In this document: in pieces, positions 33,614-41,442 of the stretch
Position numbering within the stretch: the first letter of the stretch is position 1
How the letters are laid out: every line of letters starts with the position of its first letter
Assembly (NCBI GenBank): GCA_013002225.1
Contig: JABDKL010000214.1
Location: forward strand, 1-42,548
DNA from: Winogradskyella sp.
GTDB taxonomy: Bacteria > Bacteroidota > Bacteroidia > Flavobacteriales > Flavobacteriaceae
Reading direction: 5' to 3'
Length of the DNA: 42,548 nt
Position numbers and translations under genes: made by a program
The notes under the pieces: generated by a model
Told to the model about the DNA's origin: nothing
The model's input: only the letters and a program-made list of their open reading frames with translations
Databases searched by the model: none

Positions 33614-33784
33614 ATGAGAAATAATATACTTGGAGGCTTAGTCATCTTCATGGTTGTGTTGACTTGCCTGTTAATGATAGACGACCTTACGAACAATCAG
33701 GAGCAGCCTTCTGAAAAGGACACTGTGGAAATTGAACAATTAGAAAATAATTCTGATCTAGCCCATATTGAGCTCGAGAAGTAA
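33614..33784 (+). CDS. Small single-span membrane protein (56 aa), previously easy to miss
   Basis: Complete ORF from ATG to TAA. Residues 5-22 (ILGGLVIFMVVLTCLLMI) form one membrane segment; the remainder is acidic and polar (DDLTNNQEQPSEKDTVEIEQ...). There is a matching -7 element upstream and no competing ORF until its last 27 bp, which overlap the end of dxs on the other strand. The hydrophobic-then-acidic layout and its own promoter support a real gene; no family was recognised. Confidence 0.6.
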   Translation: MRNNILGGLVIFMVVLTCLLMIDDLTNNQEQPSEKDTVEIEQLENNSDLAHIELEK

Positions 33785-35530
33785 ATCTTTAATTTTTGAT
33801 TTTAAAGATTCGGCATCTAGTTTTTGAAGTCGCATTAACTGATCAATGGATCCATGTTCTATAAATTGATCATCGATTCCCAATGTCATAACTTTTTGGG
33901 TATAATTATGTGTGTTAGCGAAAGCTAAGATAGAACTGCCAAAACCTCCAATAACAACACCTTCCTCAATGGTTATTATGGCCTTATAATCAGCAAATAT
34001 CTGATGTAACAACATAGAATCTAAAGGTTTTAAAAATGGAATATCGTAATGAGATATGTCTAATTTTTCTATTGCTTTTTCAACGACAAAAGCCATTGTG
34101 CCTATAGATAAAACCGCTATAGTATTGCCTTTTTTAAGACAACTTCCTTTCCCTATTTTTATTGCTTCAAATGGTTTTTTCCATTCTAATACATGCCCGC
34201 TTCCTCTGGGATAGCGAATTGCTAATGGTAGATCTAATCGTAATTGGGCCGTAAACATTATATTTCGAAGTGCAATCGCATCTTTTGGTGCAAATATGAT
34301 TAAATTAGGAATACAGTTTAAAAATGCCAGGTCATAAACGCCATGATGAGTTGCGCCATCTTCTCCTACTAACCCTGCTCGGTCTAAACAAAAAATTACA
34401 GGAAGTTTTTGTAAGGCTACATCATGAATGACCTGGTCATAAGCACGTTGTAAGAAGGTTGAATAAATATTGCAAAAAGGAATTAATCCTTGAGTGGCCA
34501 TCCCAGCAGCCAATGTAACAGCATGTTGCTCCGCAATACCTACATCAAAAGCTCTTTCCGGGATTTCTTCCATCATGTATTTTAAAGAGCTGCCCGTGGG
34601 CATAGCTGGTGTAATACCGATGATCTGTTTATTCGCTTTTGCAAGTTCAACTATAGTTTCTCCAAAAACATCTTGATATTTTGGGGGTCGTAATTCCGTT
34701 GAACCGGAATTAAGCTCTCCTGTATTTGCATCAAATTTGCCAGGGGCATGATATTTTACCTGGTCGCGCTCTGCTTGTTTTAATCCCTTTCCTTTTGTGG
34801 TAATCACATGAAGTAATTTTGGGCCATTCAGGGTTTTTAGTCGATTTAATTCGGAAATTAAAAGCGGTAAATCGTGACCGTCTATAGGTCCGGAATAGTT
34901 AAAGTTTAAGGCTTCGAAGATATTATCTTGCTTTTCAGTGCCTTTTTTTACGTTGGTTAAATATTGCTTTAAGGCACCAACACTAGGGTCGATTCCTATG
35001 GCATTATCATTGAGAATAATCAGTAAATTTGCGTTTGTAACTCCAGCATGGTTAAGCCCTTCAAAAGCCATACCACTAGCTATGGATGCATCGCCAATCA
35101 CAGCAATATGATGCTTCTTTTCACCTTTTAGCTGTGAGGCAATTGCCATACCTAAGGCAGCAGATATAGACGTAGAGGAATGGCCAACTCCAAATGCATC
35201 ATATTCACTTTCGCTTCGCTTGGGAAATCCGCTTATCCCGTTAAGTTGTCGATTCGTATCAAAAATTGCTTTTCGACCCGTTAAAATTTTATGACCATAG
35301 GCTTGATGGCCAACATCCCAGATTAATAAATCGTAAGGTGTATTGTAAACGTAATGTAAGGCAATGGTAAGCTCTACCACACCTAGACTTGCACCTAAAT
35401 GCCCTTCTTTTGTTGCAACTATTTTAATAATTAACTGGCGTAACTCATGTGCAAGTTGTGGCAAATCAGCTTTCTTAAGTTGACGTAGATCTTCAGGTGT
35501 ATTTATATGTTCTAAAAGTGGCTTTTGCAC
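33758..35530 (-). CDS. dxs: 1-deoxy-D-xylulose-5-phosphate synthase
   Basis: 590 aa, shorter than E. coli DXS (620) because the loop after the cofactor site is reduced. First enzyme of the MEP isoprenoid pathway, from pyruvate and glyceraldehyde 3-phosphate. Thiamine-diphosphate motif GDASIASGMAFEGLNHAG...NDN (147-176), DVGHQAYGHKILTGR, and the catalytic Glu334 in DVGIAEQHAVTLAAG. The start is GTG at 35528-35530: no ATG occurs before residue 128, and upstream the frame reaches a stop without a standard start. The -7 element at 35535-35542 is only four bases away. Confidence 0.97.
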   Translation of the reverse strand: MQKPLLEHINTPEDLRQLKKADLPQLAHELRQLIIKIVATKEGHLGASLGVVELTIALHYVYNTPYDLLIWDVGHQAYGHKILTGRKAIFDTNRQLNGISGFPKRSESEYDAFGVGHSSTSISAALGMAIASQLKGEKKHHIAVIGDASIASGMAFEGLNHAGVTNANLLIILNDNAIGIDPSVGALKQYLTNVKKGTEKQDNIFEALNFNYSGPIDGHDLPLLISELNRLKTLNGPKLLHVITTKGKGLKQAERDQVKYHAPGKFDANTGELNSGSTELRPPKYQDVFGETIVELAKANKQIIGITPAMPTGSSLKYMMEEIPERAFDVGIAEQHAVTLAAGMATQGLIPFCNIYSTFLQRAYDQVIHDVALQKLPVIFCLDRAGLVGEDGATHHGVYDLAFLNCIPNLIIFAPKDAIALRNIMFTAQLRLDLPLAIRYPRGSGHVLEWKKPFEAIKIGKGSCLKKGNTIAVLSIGTMAFVVEKAIEKLDISHYDIPFLKPLDSMLLHQIFADYKAIITIEEGVVIGGFGSSILAFANTHNYTQKVMTLGIDDQFIEHGSIDQLMRLQKLDAESLKSKIKDLLLELNMG

Positions 35531-35534
35531 CTCA

Positions 35535-35542
35535 CAAAAATA
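35535..35542 (-). promoter_or_regulatory. -7 promoter element for dxs
   Basis: TATTTTTG on the minus strand, exact TAnnTTTG match, ending 4 nt before the GTG start. Confidence 0.55.
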
Positions 35543-35669
35543 CGAGATTTTATTAGTTCAGTTTTATTTAACAGATGTTTGCTGTAAAAATTAAATAGTG
35601 CGTTCCTTGCATTATATCTTAATTCTTGACCTATAACTCATTTTATTTTCAAAATCTTTAATGTTTACC

Positions 35670-35677
35670 TATTTTTG
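35670..35677 (+). promoter_or_regulatory. -7 promoter element for the M36 protease gene
   Basis: TATTTTTG, exact TAnnTTTG match; leader of about 72 nt. Confidence 0.5.
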
Positions 35678-35753
35678 AAAGAAAAATTATAAAATTATAT
35701 TCTAGCTATTGATAAGTTTTCAATGATTTAGAATATAACCTATCAAAATTGCT

Positions 35754-38384
35754 ATGGTTAAAAAATTACAATTATTGGTGTTATTATTCATTATGATAAT
35801 ACCAGCACAAGTAAGTGTTGCTCAAAACAATCTTGAATCTTCAGAGTATGGGACACTAATTTTAAATTATCTAAAAGACAAGAAGGACGATTATGGCTTT
35901 TCAGACCATGATTTACAATCCTTAATTGTAAAGAGCACTCATTATTCAGACAACACAGATATTACACATATCTATCTAAACCAGGCTTTTGACGATATTT
36001 CTATTTTTAACGCAGTTTCCAGTGTTGCTATAAAAGACAACGCCGTTTTCTATTTTGCAAATAGATTTGTTTCGGAAATAACTACTAAAATAAATTCTAC
36101 TTCGCCATCAATATCGCCTATTGTGGCCATAGGTTATACAGCTAGCCAATTTGATCTAGGAACTACAGAAAATATAGTTCAGTTAGAACGTAAGGGCAAT
36201 GACTATATATATTCAAAAGGAGATATCTCGACGCGAAATATTACCGCTAAATTAGTTTATGCAAACACTAACAGCACACTCAGACTAGCATGGGATATTG
36301 TTATTTATGCAAAGGACGATTTACATTGGTATGATGCTAGAGTAGACGCTAATACAGGAGAAATTATTGAAGTTAATAATCTCATACTGAGTTGTGATTT
36401 TGAAAGCACACATGATCACAATCAGATTAAAAATTCTAATAACAACTTTGATTTACTAAACAGCTCATCACCATTAATGGTAGATGGTTCTGTTTATAAT
36501 GTATTTGCCTTACCTGCAGAAAGTCCAAATCACGGTCCTAGACAATTAGTTTCAAATCCAGCGAGTCCAGTGGCTTCCCCTTTTGGTTGGCATGATGATG
36601 ATGGTGCTGTCGGCCCAGAATATACACACACAAGAGGTAATAATGTATTGGCCCAAGAAGACAGAGACGGGCAGGATTTTACAAATGGTTTTAGACCAGA
36701 GGGAACATCAGCGTTAAATTTTGATTTTACCTTGGATATCAATCAACCACCTAGCGAATATGAAGAGGCAGCAATAACAAACCTATTTTACTTAAATAAT
36801 ATGATGCACGATATTTGGTATCACCATGGTTTTGATGAACGTGCAGGAAATTTTCAGGCCAATAATTATGGAAATCTTGGTCTTGAAAATGACTTAGTTA
36901 TTGCAGACGCTCAGGATGGATCTGGAACAAATAATGCCACATTTGGCACTCCAGCAGATGGTCAAGCACCAAAAATGACTATGTATTTATGGACACCACC
37001 AGGTCCATTATCGGATCCATTAACTATTAATAATGGTAGCGTGGCTGGAGATTATGGAGCAGCTGCTGCAACTTTTGGTGATCCTCTTCCGGTAGATCCT
37101 ATTACAGCTAACTTAGTCTTAACTATTGATAGTACATCAGATTTTAATGATGCCTGCGATAACCTTACCAATGCGTCAATTATTAACGGAAATATTGCTG
37201 TAATTAGAAGAGGTACATGTGAGTTTGGGGCTAAAGTTCTAGCAGCACAAAATGCAGGAGCAGTTGCTGCAATTGTTGTAAACAATGATCCGGATGGAAC
37301 TATTACCATGGGAGGTGGTGCTGTTGGTGCTCAAGTAAATATTCCTTCTATTATGGTGACTCAGTCTGACGGAGAGGCCATAATTTTTGCATTATCTAAT
37401 GGCGAAACTTTATCTGCGACATTAGTTAATAATGGTCCTTATATGATTGACGGCGATTTTGATAATGGTATAATTGCACATGAGTATGGCCATGGTATTT
37501 CTAACAGATTAACTGGAGGTGCAAGTACAGCCAGTTGTTTATTTAACGATGAGCAAATGGGCGAAGGATGGTCAGATTGGTTTGGTCTTATGGTTACCAT
37601 GAGTGCTAGTGATGTAGAAGCAGATGCCCGCGGAATTGGGACATTTGCAACCAGCCAGCCTATTACAGGCCCAGGGATAAGACCTAGAAGATATAGCCCG
37701 GATTTTAATGTAAATGAACTCACCTATGCTGTGACAAATGACCCTAATTTAAGTCTGCCACATGGTATAGGATTTATGTGGGCGACAATGCTTTGGGACT
37801 TAACGTGGGCATACATTGACAAATATGGATTCGATCCCGACATGTACAATGGAGATGGTGGTAATACTAAAATTATGAAATTGGTAATTGATGGCTTAAA
37901 GTTACAACCCTGCAATCCTGGATTTATCGATGGGCGCGATGCGTTATTAGCTGCTGATATGGCCACTACAGGTGGAGAGAATCAATGTATAATTTGGGAC
38001 GTTTTTGCAGCACGAGGCTTAGGTGTAAATGCTTCGCAAGGAGATTCTGCATCACGTAATGATCAGGTCGAAGATTTTTCAGTGCCACCTAGCACTGATG
38101 CTTCTCTAGCCAATTGTTCAAGTCTAAGTGTGAATGAGTTTAAAAAAGATATAATTTCTATCTATCCTAATCCTGCTCAAAACGATTTAACAATTGCCAC
38201 ACAACAAAATTTAGGAGAGGTAATAATTACATTGGTAGATATAAATGGCAGAAAAATAATAGAACAAAAAGAATCTCTGTTTAATACTATTACAATTGAC
38301 ACTCGGACCTTACAAAACGGAATTTACATTCTTAATATAAATGGCGATAACATTAACCAAAAATCGAAAATAATTAAAAATTAA
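35754..38384 (+). CDS. Secreted M36 (fungalysin-type) metalloprotease with PA domain and T9SS signal
   Basis: 876 aa. Signal peptide 1-23 (MIIPAQVSVAQ), propeptide (about 25-230), catalytic M36 domain interrupted by a protease-associated (PA) insert (about 440-560, with NIAVIRRGTCEFGAKVLAAQNAGAVAAIVVNN). Zinc site HEYGH at 576-580 and Glu604 in GEGWSDWFGLM as third ligand. The C-terminal ~80 residues (ISIYPNPAQNDLTI ... NGIYILNI) are a type A sorting domain, so it leaves the cell by the type IX system. Probably degrades external protein for nutrition. tadA follows after 14 bp. Confidence 0.95.
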   Translation: MVKKLQLLVLLFIMIIPAQVSVAQNNLESSEYGTLILNYLKDKKDDYGFSDHDLQSLIVKSTHYSDNTDITHIYLNQAFDDISIFNAVSSVAIKDNAVFYFANRFVSEITTKINSTSPSISPIVAIGYTASQFDLGTTENIVQLERKGNDYIYSKGDISTRNITAKLVYANTNSTLRLAWDIVIYAKDDLHWYDARVDANTGEIIEVNNLILSCDFESTHDHNQIKNSNNNFDLLNSSSPLMVDGSVYNVFALPAESPNHGPRQLVSNPASPVASPFGWHDDDGAVGPEYTHTRGNNVLAQEDRDGQDFTNGFRPEGTSALNFDFTLDINQPPSEYEEAAITNLFYLNNMMHDIWYHHGFDERAGNFQANNYGNLGLENDLVIADAQDGSGTNNATFGTPADGQAPKMTMYLWTPPGPLSDPLTINNGSVAGDYGAAAATFGDPLPVDPITANLVLTIDSTSDFNDACDNLTNASIINGNIAVIRRGTCEFGAKVLAAQNAGAVAAIVVNNDPDGTITMGGGAVGAQVNIPSIMVTQSDGEAIIFALSNGETLSATLVNNGPYMIDGDFDNGIIAHEYGHGISNRLTGGASTASCLFNDEQMGEGWSDWFGLMVTMSASDVEADARGIGTFATSQPITGPGIRPRRYSPDFNVNELTYAVTNDPNLSLPHGIGFMWATMLWDLTWAYIDKYGFDPDMYNGDGGNTKIMKLVIDGLKLQPCNPGFIDGRDALLAADMATTGGENQCIIWDVFAARGLGVNASQGDSASRNDQVEDFSVPPSTDASLANCSSLSVNEFKKDIISIYPNPAQNDLTIATQQNLGEVIITLVDINGRKIIEQKESLFNTITIDTRTLQNGIYILNINGDNINQKSKIIKN

Positions 38385-38398
38385 TTAGCGATAACAAA

Positions 38399-38848
38399 AT
38401 GATTAACCCCTTTGATGATACCTATTTCATGAAGAAGGCAATTCAGGAAGCTGAAGTTGCCTATAAAAAAGGGGAAATACCAGTTGGTGCAATTGTTGTT
38501 ATCGAAGATAGAATAATTGCCAGAACCCATAATTTAACGGAATTATTAAATGATGTCACTGCACACGCCGAAATGCAGGCAATTACTTCTGCTGCAAACT
38601 TTTTAGGTGGTAAATATCTCACTAATTGTACACTCTATGTAACGCTAGAACCTTGCCAGATGTGCGCTGGCGCTTTGTATTGGAGCCAGATCTCTAAAAT
38701 TGTATATGCGGCTTCAGACGAGCAACGTGGTTTTAAATCCATGGGAGGGAAACTACACCCTAAAACCAGCGTTGTTAGCGGTGTAATGGCCAAAGAGGCT
38801 TCTGAACTTATAAAGCGTTTTTTTATTGAAAAGAGAAATCTAAATTAA
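38399..38848 (+). CDS. tadA: tRNA-specific adenosine deaminase
   Basis: 149 aa. Deaminates the wobble adenosine of tRNA-Arg(ACG) to inosine. Zinc site HAE at 56-58 and PCQMC (Cys86, Cys89); also GEIPVGAIVV, NDVTAHAEMQAI, AGALYWSQISKIVYAASDEQRG typical for TadA. Only 14 bp separate it from the protease gene, so they may be co-transcribed despite unrelated roles. Confidence 0.96.
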   Translation: MINPFDDTYFMKKAIQEAEVAYKKGEIPVGAIVVIEDRIIARTHNLTELLNDVTAHAEMQAITSAANFLGGKYLTNCTLYVTLEPCQMCAGALYWSQISKIVYAASDEQRGFKSMGGKLHPKTSVVSGVMAKEASELIKRFFIEKRNLN

Positions 38849-38918
38849 TACGGCTAATTGGTGGTCATAAGATGAGGTACTACTAGTAGATTAAAAATTA
38901 ATTCCTTGAATTTAGGAC

Positions 38919-38949
38919 AAAAAAAACGCCCAACCATGGGCTGAGCGTT
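38919..38949 (-). terminator. Intrinsic terminator of the cold-shock gene
   Basis: Inner stem GCCCA/TGGGC with flanking AAC/GTT pairing; eight A on the plus strand at 38919-38926 give the minus-strand U tract. Confidence 0.75.
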
Positions 38950-38969
38950 GAAACTTTTAAGATATATAC

Positions 38970-39161
38970 TTACAATACCTGCACATTTGCAGCTACCATT
39001 CCTTTTCTTCCTTCTTCTTCTGTGTATTCTACGTTGTCACCTTCGCGTAATTCTACGCCATTAAGGTTTGATACGTGTACAAAGATGTCTTTACCTGTTT
39101 CTTCGTTTGTAATGAATCCAAATCCTTTTGAATCATTGAAAAATTTAACTGTTCCAGTCAT
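38970..39161 (-). CDS. Cold-shock domain protein (CspA family)
   Basis: 63 aa, one OB-fold. RNP1 motif KGFGFI and RNP2 motif DIFVHVS are intact, with the usual start [12 protein letters not shown]. Binds single-stranded RNA or DNA as an RNA chaperone. The leader is only about 20 nt, given the -7 element at 39187-39194, so it lacks the long thermosensing leader of E. coli cspA. Confidence 0.96.
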   Translation of the reverse strand: MTGTVKFFNDSKGFGFITNEETGKDIFVHVSNLNGVELREGDNVEYTEEEGRKGMVAANVQVL

Positions 39162-39186
39162 TATAATATAAATAAAAATTAAAGTG

Positions 39187-39194
39187 CAAAGATA
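39187..39194 (-). promoter_or_regulatory. -7 promoter element for the cold-shock gene
   Basis: TATCTTTG on the minus strand, exact TAnnTTTG match, followed by CA as at several other promoters here. Confidence 0.55.
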
Positions 39195-39338
39195 TAATAT
39201 ATATCAATGCTAATGTTAATAAATCATTTTATTTTAAAATATTGAAAATTAATGAGTTAATGATCATTCTTGTGATGGCCCTTGAGGCATTGACATTAAA
39301 GGAGTTAGCCGATTTTTTGTATTAGTAAACATTTAAAA

Positions 39339-39584
39339 TTAAATCTTATTTTTCTTCTGATTTTCTTTCATTTTGTCTAGATTTTCCTTGGTCAGCATAT
39401 AATCCTTGACATTTTTGCCTTTCCATCTGTAGTAAGAAAACAGCGGAAACACAATTAAAAATAACCCTAGGACTCCGAAACCAGTTAGTTTTTGAGCAAA
39501 ATCAATGTCTAAAATAAGACCGCAGATTATGCAAGTTAGGGAAGCAATAAAAGCAATAAGAGTTATTATATGAATTATTTTCAT
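39339..39584 (-). CDS. Small two-segment membrane protein downstream of the CLC gene
   Basis: 81 aa; no family recognised. Two hydrophobic segments (about 4-27, IIHIITLIAFIASLTCIICGLIL, and 36-52, GFGVLGLFLIVFPLFSY) then a strongly basic C-terminal tail (KGKNVKDYMLTKENLDKMKENQKKNK). It starts 31 bp after the CLC gene stop on the same strand, which suggests one operon and perhaps a shared role. Confidence 0.65.
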   Translation of the reverse strand: MKIIHIITLIAFIASLTCIICGLILDIDFAQKLTGFGVLGLFLIVFPLFSYYRWKGKNVKDYMLTKENLDKMKENQKKNKI

Positions 39585-39615
39585 AAGGTGGTAAATTAAA
39601 TAGTATAAAGAAAAA

Positions 39616-41397
39616 TTAGGAGGTAAAATTAATTAATTCGCGTCTATAAGCTGTTAGTAATTTTGATTTTGAAATAAATCCGTAATATTTATTGTCTCTT
39701 ATGACAGGTAAATTCCAAGCTTTTGAACTTTGGAATTTTTGCATAACCTCCTGCATCGAATCCTTCTCGTAAATTATATACTCTGGCGCCTGATGCATAA
39801 ATGTTTCAACAGTAGTGGAGTTATATAAAGACTGATCAAACATCACAGTTCTAATGTCATCCAATAAAATAATACCAACAAATAAATTGTCAGAATCTGT
39901 AACTGGAAATAGGTTTCTACTCGATTTTGAAACGCCCTCTTTAAGCATTGTGCCTAGAGTCATTTCTGGATGTAATTGAATAAAATCTTGTTCAATGACG
40001 GCATCCAATTTCATTAAGGTGAGCACACTTTTATCTTTATCTTGGGTTAACAGTTCGCCTTTTTCGAGTAACTCCTTTGTATAAATGGTGTGGTCTAATC
40101 CGTTTTTGTTAATAATAAACGACATGGATGCAGTAATCATCAATGGGACAAACAATTCATATCCTCCTGTAATTTCAGCAATTAAAAATATGGCAGTTAA
40201 TGGTGCATGTAATACACCCGCAATAAGTCCGGCCATGCCAATTAATGTAAAGTTTGCCTCTGATACAGAAAAGCCCAAGCCACAATTGTTAATCACTTTT
40301 GCCACGACATTGCCTAATGCACTACCCATGACCAAGGTTGGGATAATAATACCACCAGTTCCTCCTGCAGCAAATGTCGTGGTCATTGCAATCGCCTTAA
40401 ATATGGTAATACCAAATAATAATCCTATGACAATCCAGATGTTATCTAAATGTTCATCAAAAGGCGTATTTCCTAACGCCTTAATGTCATTGCCTAGCAT
40501 AAGATCATTGATAAAGCTAAAGCCTTCACCATAAAGTGGAGGGATAAAAAATAGCATAGTGCCAATGGCCAAACCTCCAATGATCAGTTTTTGCCTCGAA
40601 GATTTAAAGCGATTAAAAAATGATGTAATGCCAAAATAAATCTTAGAAAAATAAATGGATGCCACTCCTGTGCCTATACCCAAAAGAACATAAAAAAGAG
40701 TGTCTTTAATTACGAATTTTTCTGAAACTGAAAAATTAAATAATACAGTATCTCCAAGAAAAAAATAGGATGTTATAACTGAAGAAACTGAAGCGATTAG
40801 TAATGGAAGTAAAGAGGCAAAAGTTAGATCCAGACTAAAAACTTCTAAAGCAAAAATTATTGCTGCAATTGGCGATTTAAATATCGAAGCAATAGCACCT
40901 GCTGCTGCACAAGCAATAAGTAGGCTTCGCGTCTTGCGGTTAATATGTAATACTCTGCCCAAGTTAGAACTTGCTGCAGAGGCAGAAAGTATTGCTGGAC
41001 CAAGTAAACCGACTGAACCTCCAAATCCAACGGTTAGAGGTGCGGTTATTAATGGTAAATAAATATGCTTTTTGTGAATAATACCATCGCGCTTAGATAA
41101 GGAGTATAGTATTGTAGGAATGGCATGACCAGTTGGTTTTTTTGATATGTATCTTACAAAGAGGTAAACCAACAAGAGTCCAATAATCGGCAAGATAAAA
41201 TAAATGCTGTTTTTTGTGAGCTCTATCCCTTTTTCCAAGATGGCCTGTATCGTAAAAGTTATATTTTTAATTGTGACAGATATAACTCCTGCCAGTAAAC
41301 CTATGATCAGACTAAGTAAAAAAACAAAATTCTTTTCGGAGACATTTTTATACCTCCAGATAAGTAGCTTTTTAAAAAATTTAGAATTGATTGGCAT
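39616..41397 (-). CDS. CLC chloride channel/transporter with C-terminal CBS pair
   Basis: 593 aa. CLC membrane domain (about 22-440) with anion-path motifs TGHAIP (89-94, the GSGIP position), GGSVGLLGP (126-134, the GREGP position) and GGTGGIIIP (345-353, the GxFxP position); AAAGAIASIFKSPIAAIIFALEV is the helix following. Two CBS motifs follow (about 460-590). In coupled H+/Cl- antiporters GREGP carries the gating glutamate; here it is Leu132, so the protein may act as an uncoupled channel. The start lies 15 nt after the aspS terminator; TAGATTTA just upstream is a poor -7 match. Confidence 0.92.
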   Translation of the reverse strand: MPINSKFFKKLLIWRYKNVSEKNFVFLLSLIIGLLAGVISVTIKNITFTIQAILEKGIELTKNSIYFILPIIGLLLVYLFVRYISKKPTGHAIPTILYSLSKRDGIIHKKHIYLPLITAPLTVGFGGSVGLLGPAILSASAASSNLGRVLHINRKTRSLLIACAAAGAIASIFKSPIAAIIFALEVFSLDLTFASLLPLLIASVSSVITSYFFLGDTVLFNFSVSEKFVIKDTLFYVLLGIGTGVASIYFSKIYFGITSFFNRFKSSRQKLIIGGLAIGTMLFFIPPLYGEGFSFINDLMLGNDIKALGNTPFDEHLDNIWIVIGLLFGITIFKAIAMTTTFAAGGTGGIIIPTLVMGSALGNVVAKVINNCGLGFSVSEANFTLIGMAGLIAGVLHAPLTAIFLIAEITGGYELFVPLMITASMSFIINKNGLDHTIYTKELLEKGELLTQDKDKSVLTLMKLDAVIEQDFIQLHPEMTLGTMLKEGVSKSSRNLFPVTDSDNLFVGIILLDDIRTVMFDQSLYNSTTVETFMHQAPEYIIYEKDSMQEVMQKFQSSKAWNLPVIRDNKYYGFISKSKLLTAYRRELINFTS

Positions 41398-41411
41398 AGT
41401 TTAAATCTAAT

Positions 41412-41437
41412 AAAAAATCCTGCATGAAGCAGGATTT
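41412..41437 (-). terminator. Intrinsic terminator of aspS
   Basis: Perfect 9-bp stem AAATCCTGC/GCAGGATTT, loop ATGAA, six A to the left giving the minus-strand U tract. Confidence 0.85.
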
Positions 41438-41442
41438 AATAT

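Noticed and set aside
37052-37966. Minus-strand frames opposite the M36 protease gene
   Set aside because: The plus-strand frame contains an intact zinc site and T9SS domain; the antisense frames have no recognisable features.
39240-39320. 21-codon plus-strand frame near the cold-shock gene
   Set aside because: Too short, no promoter and no features.
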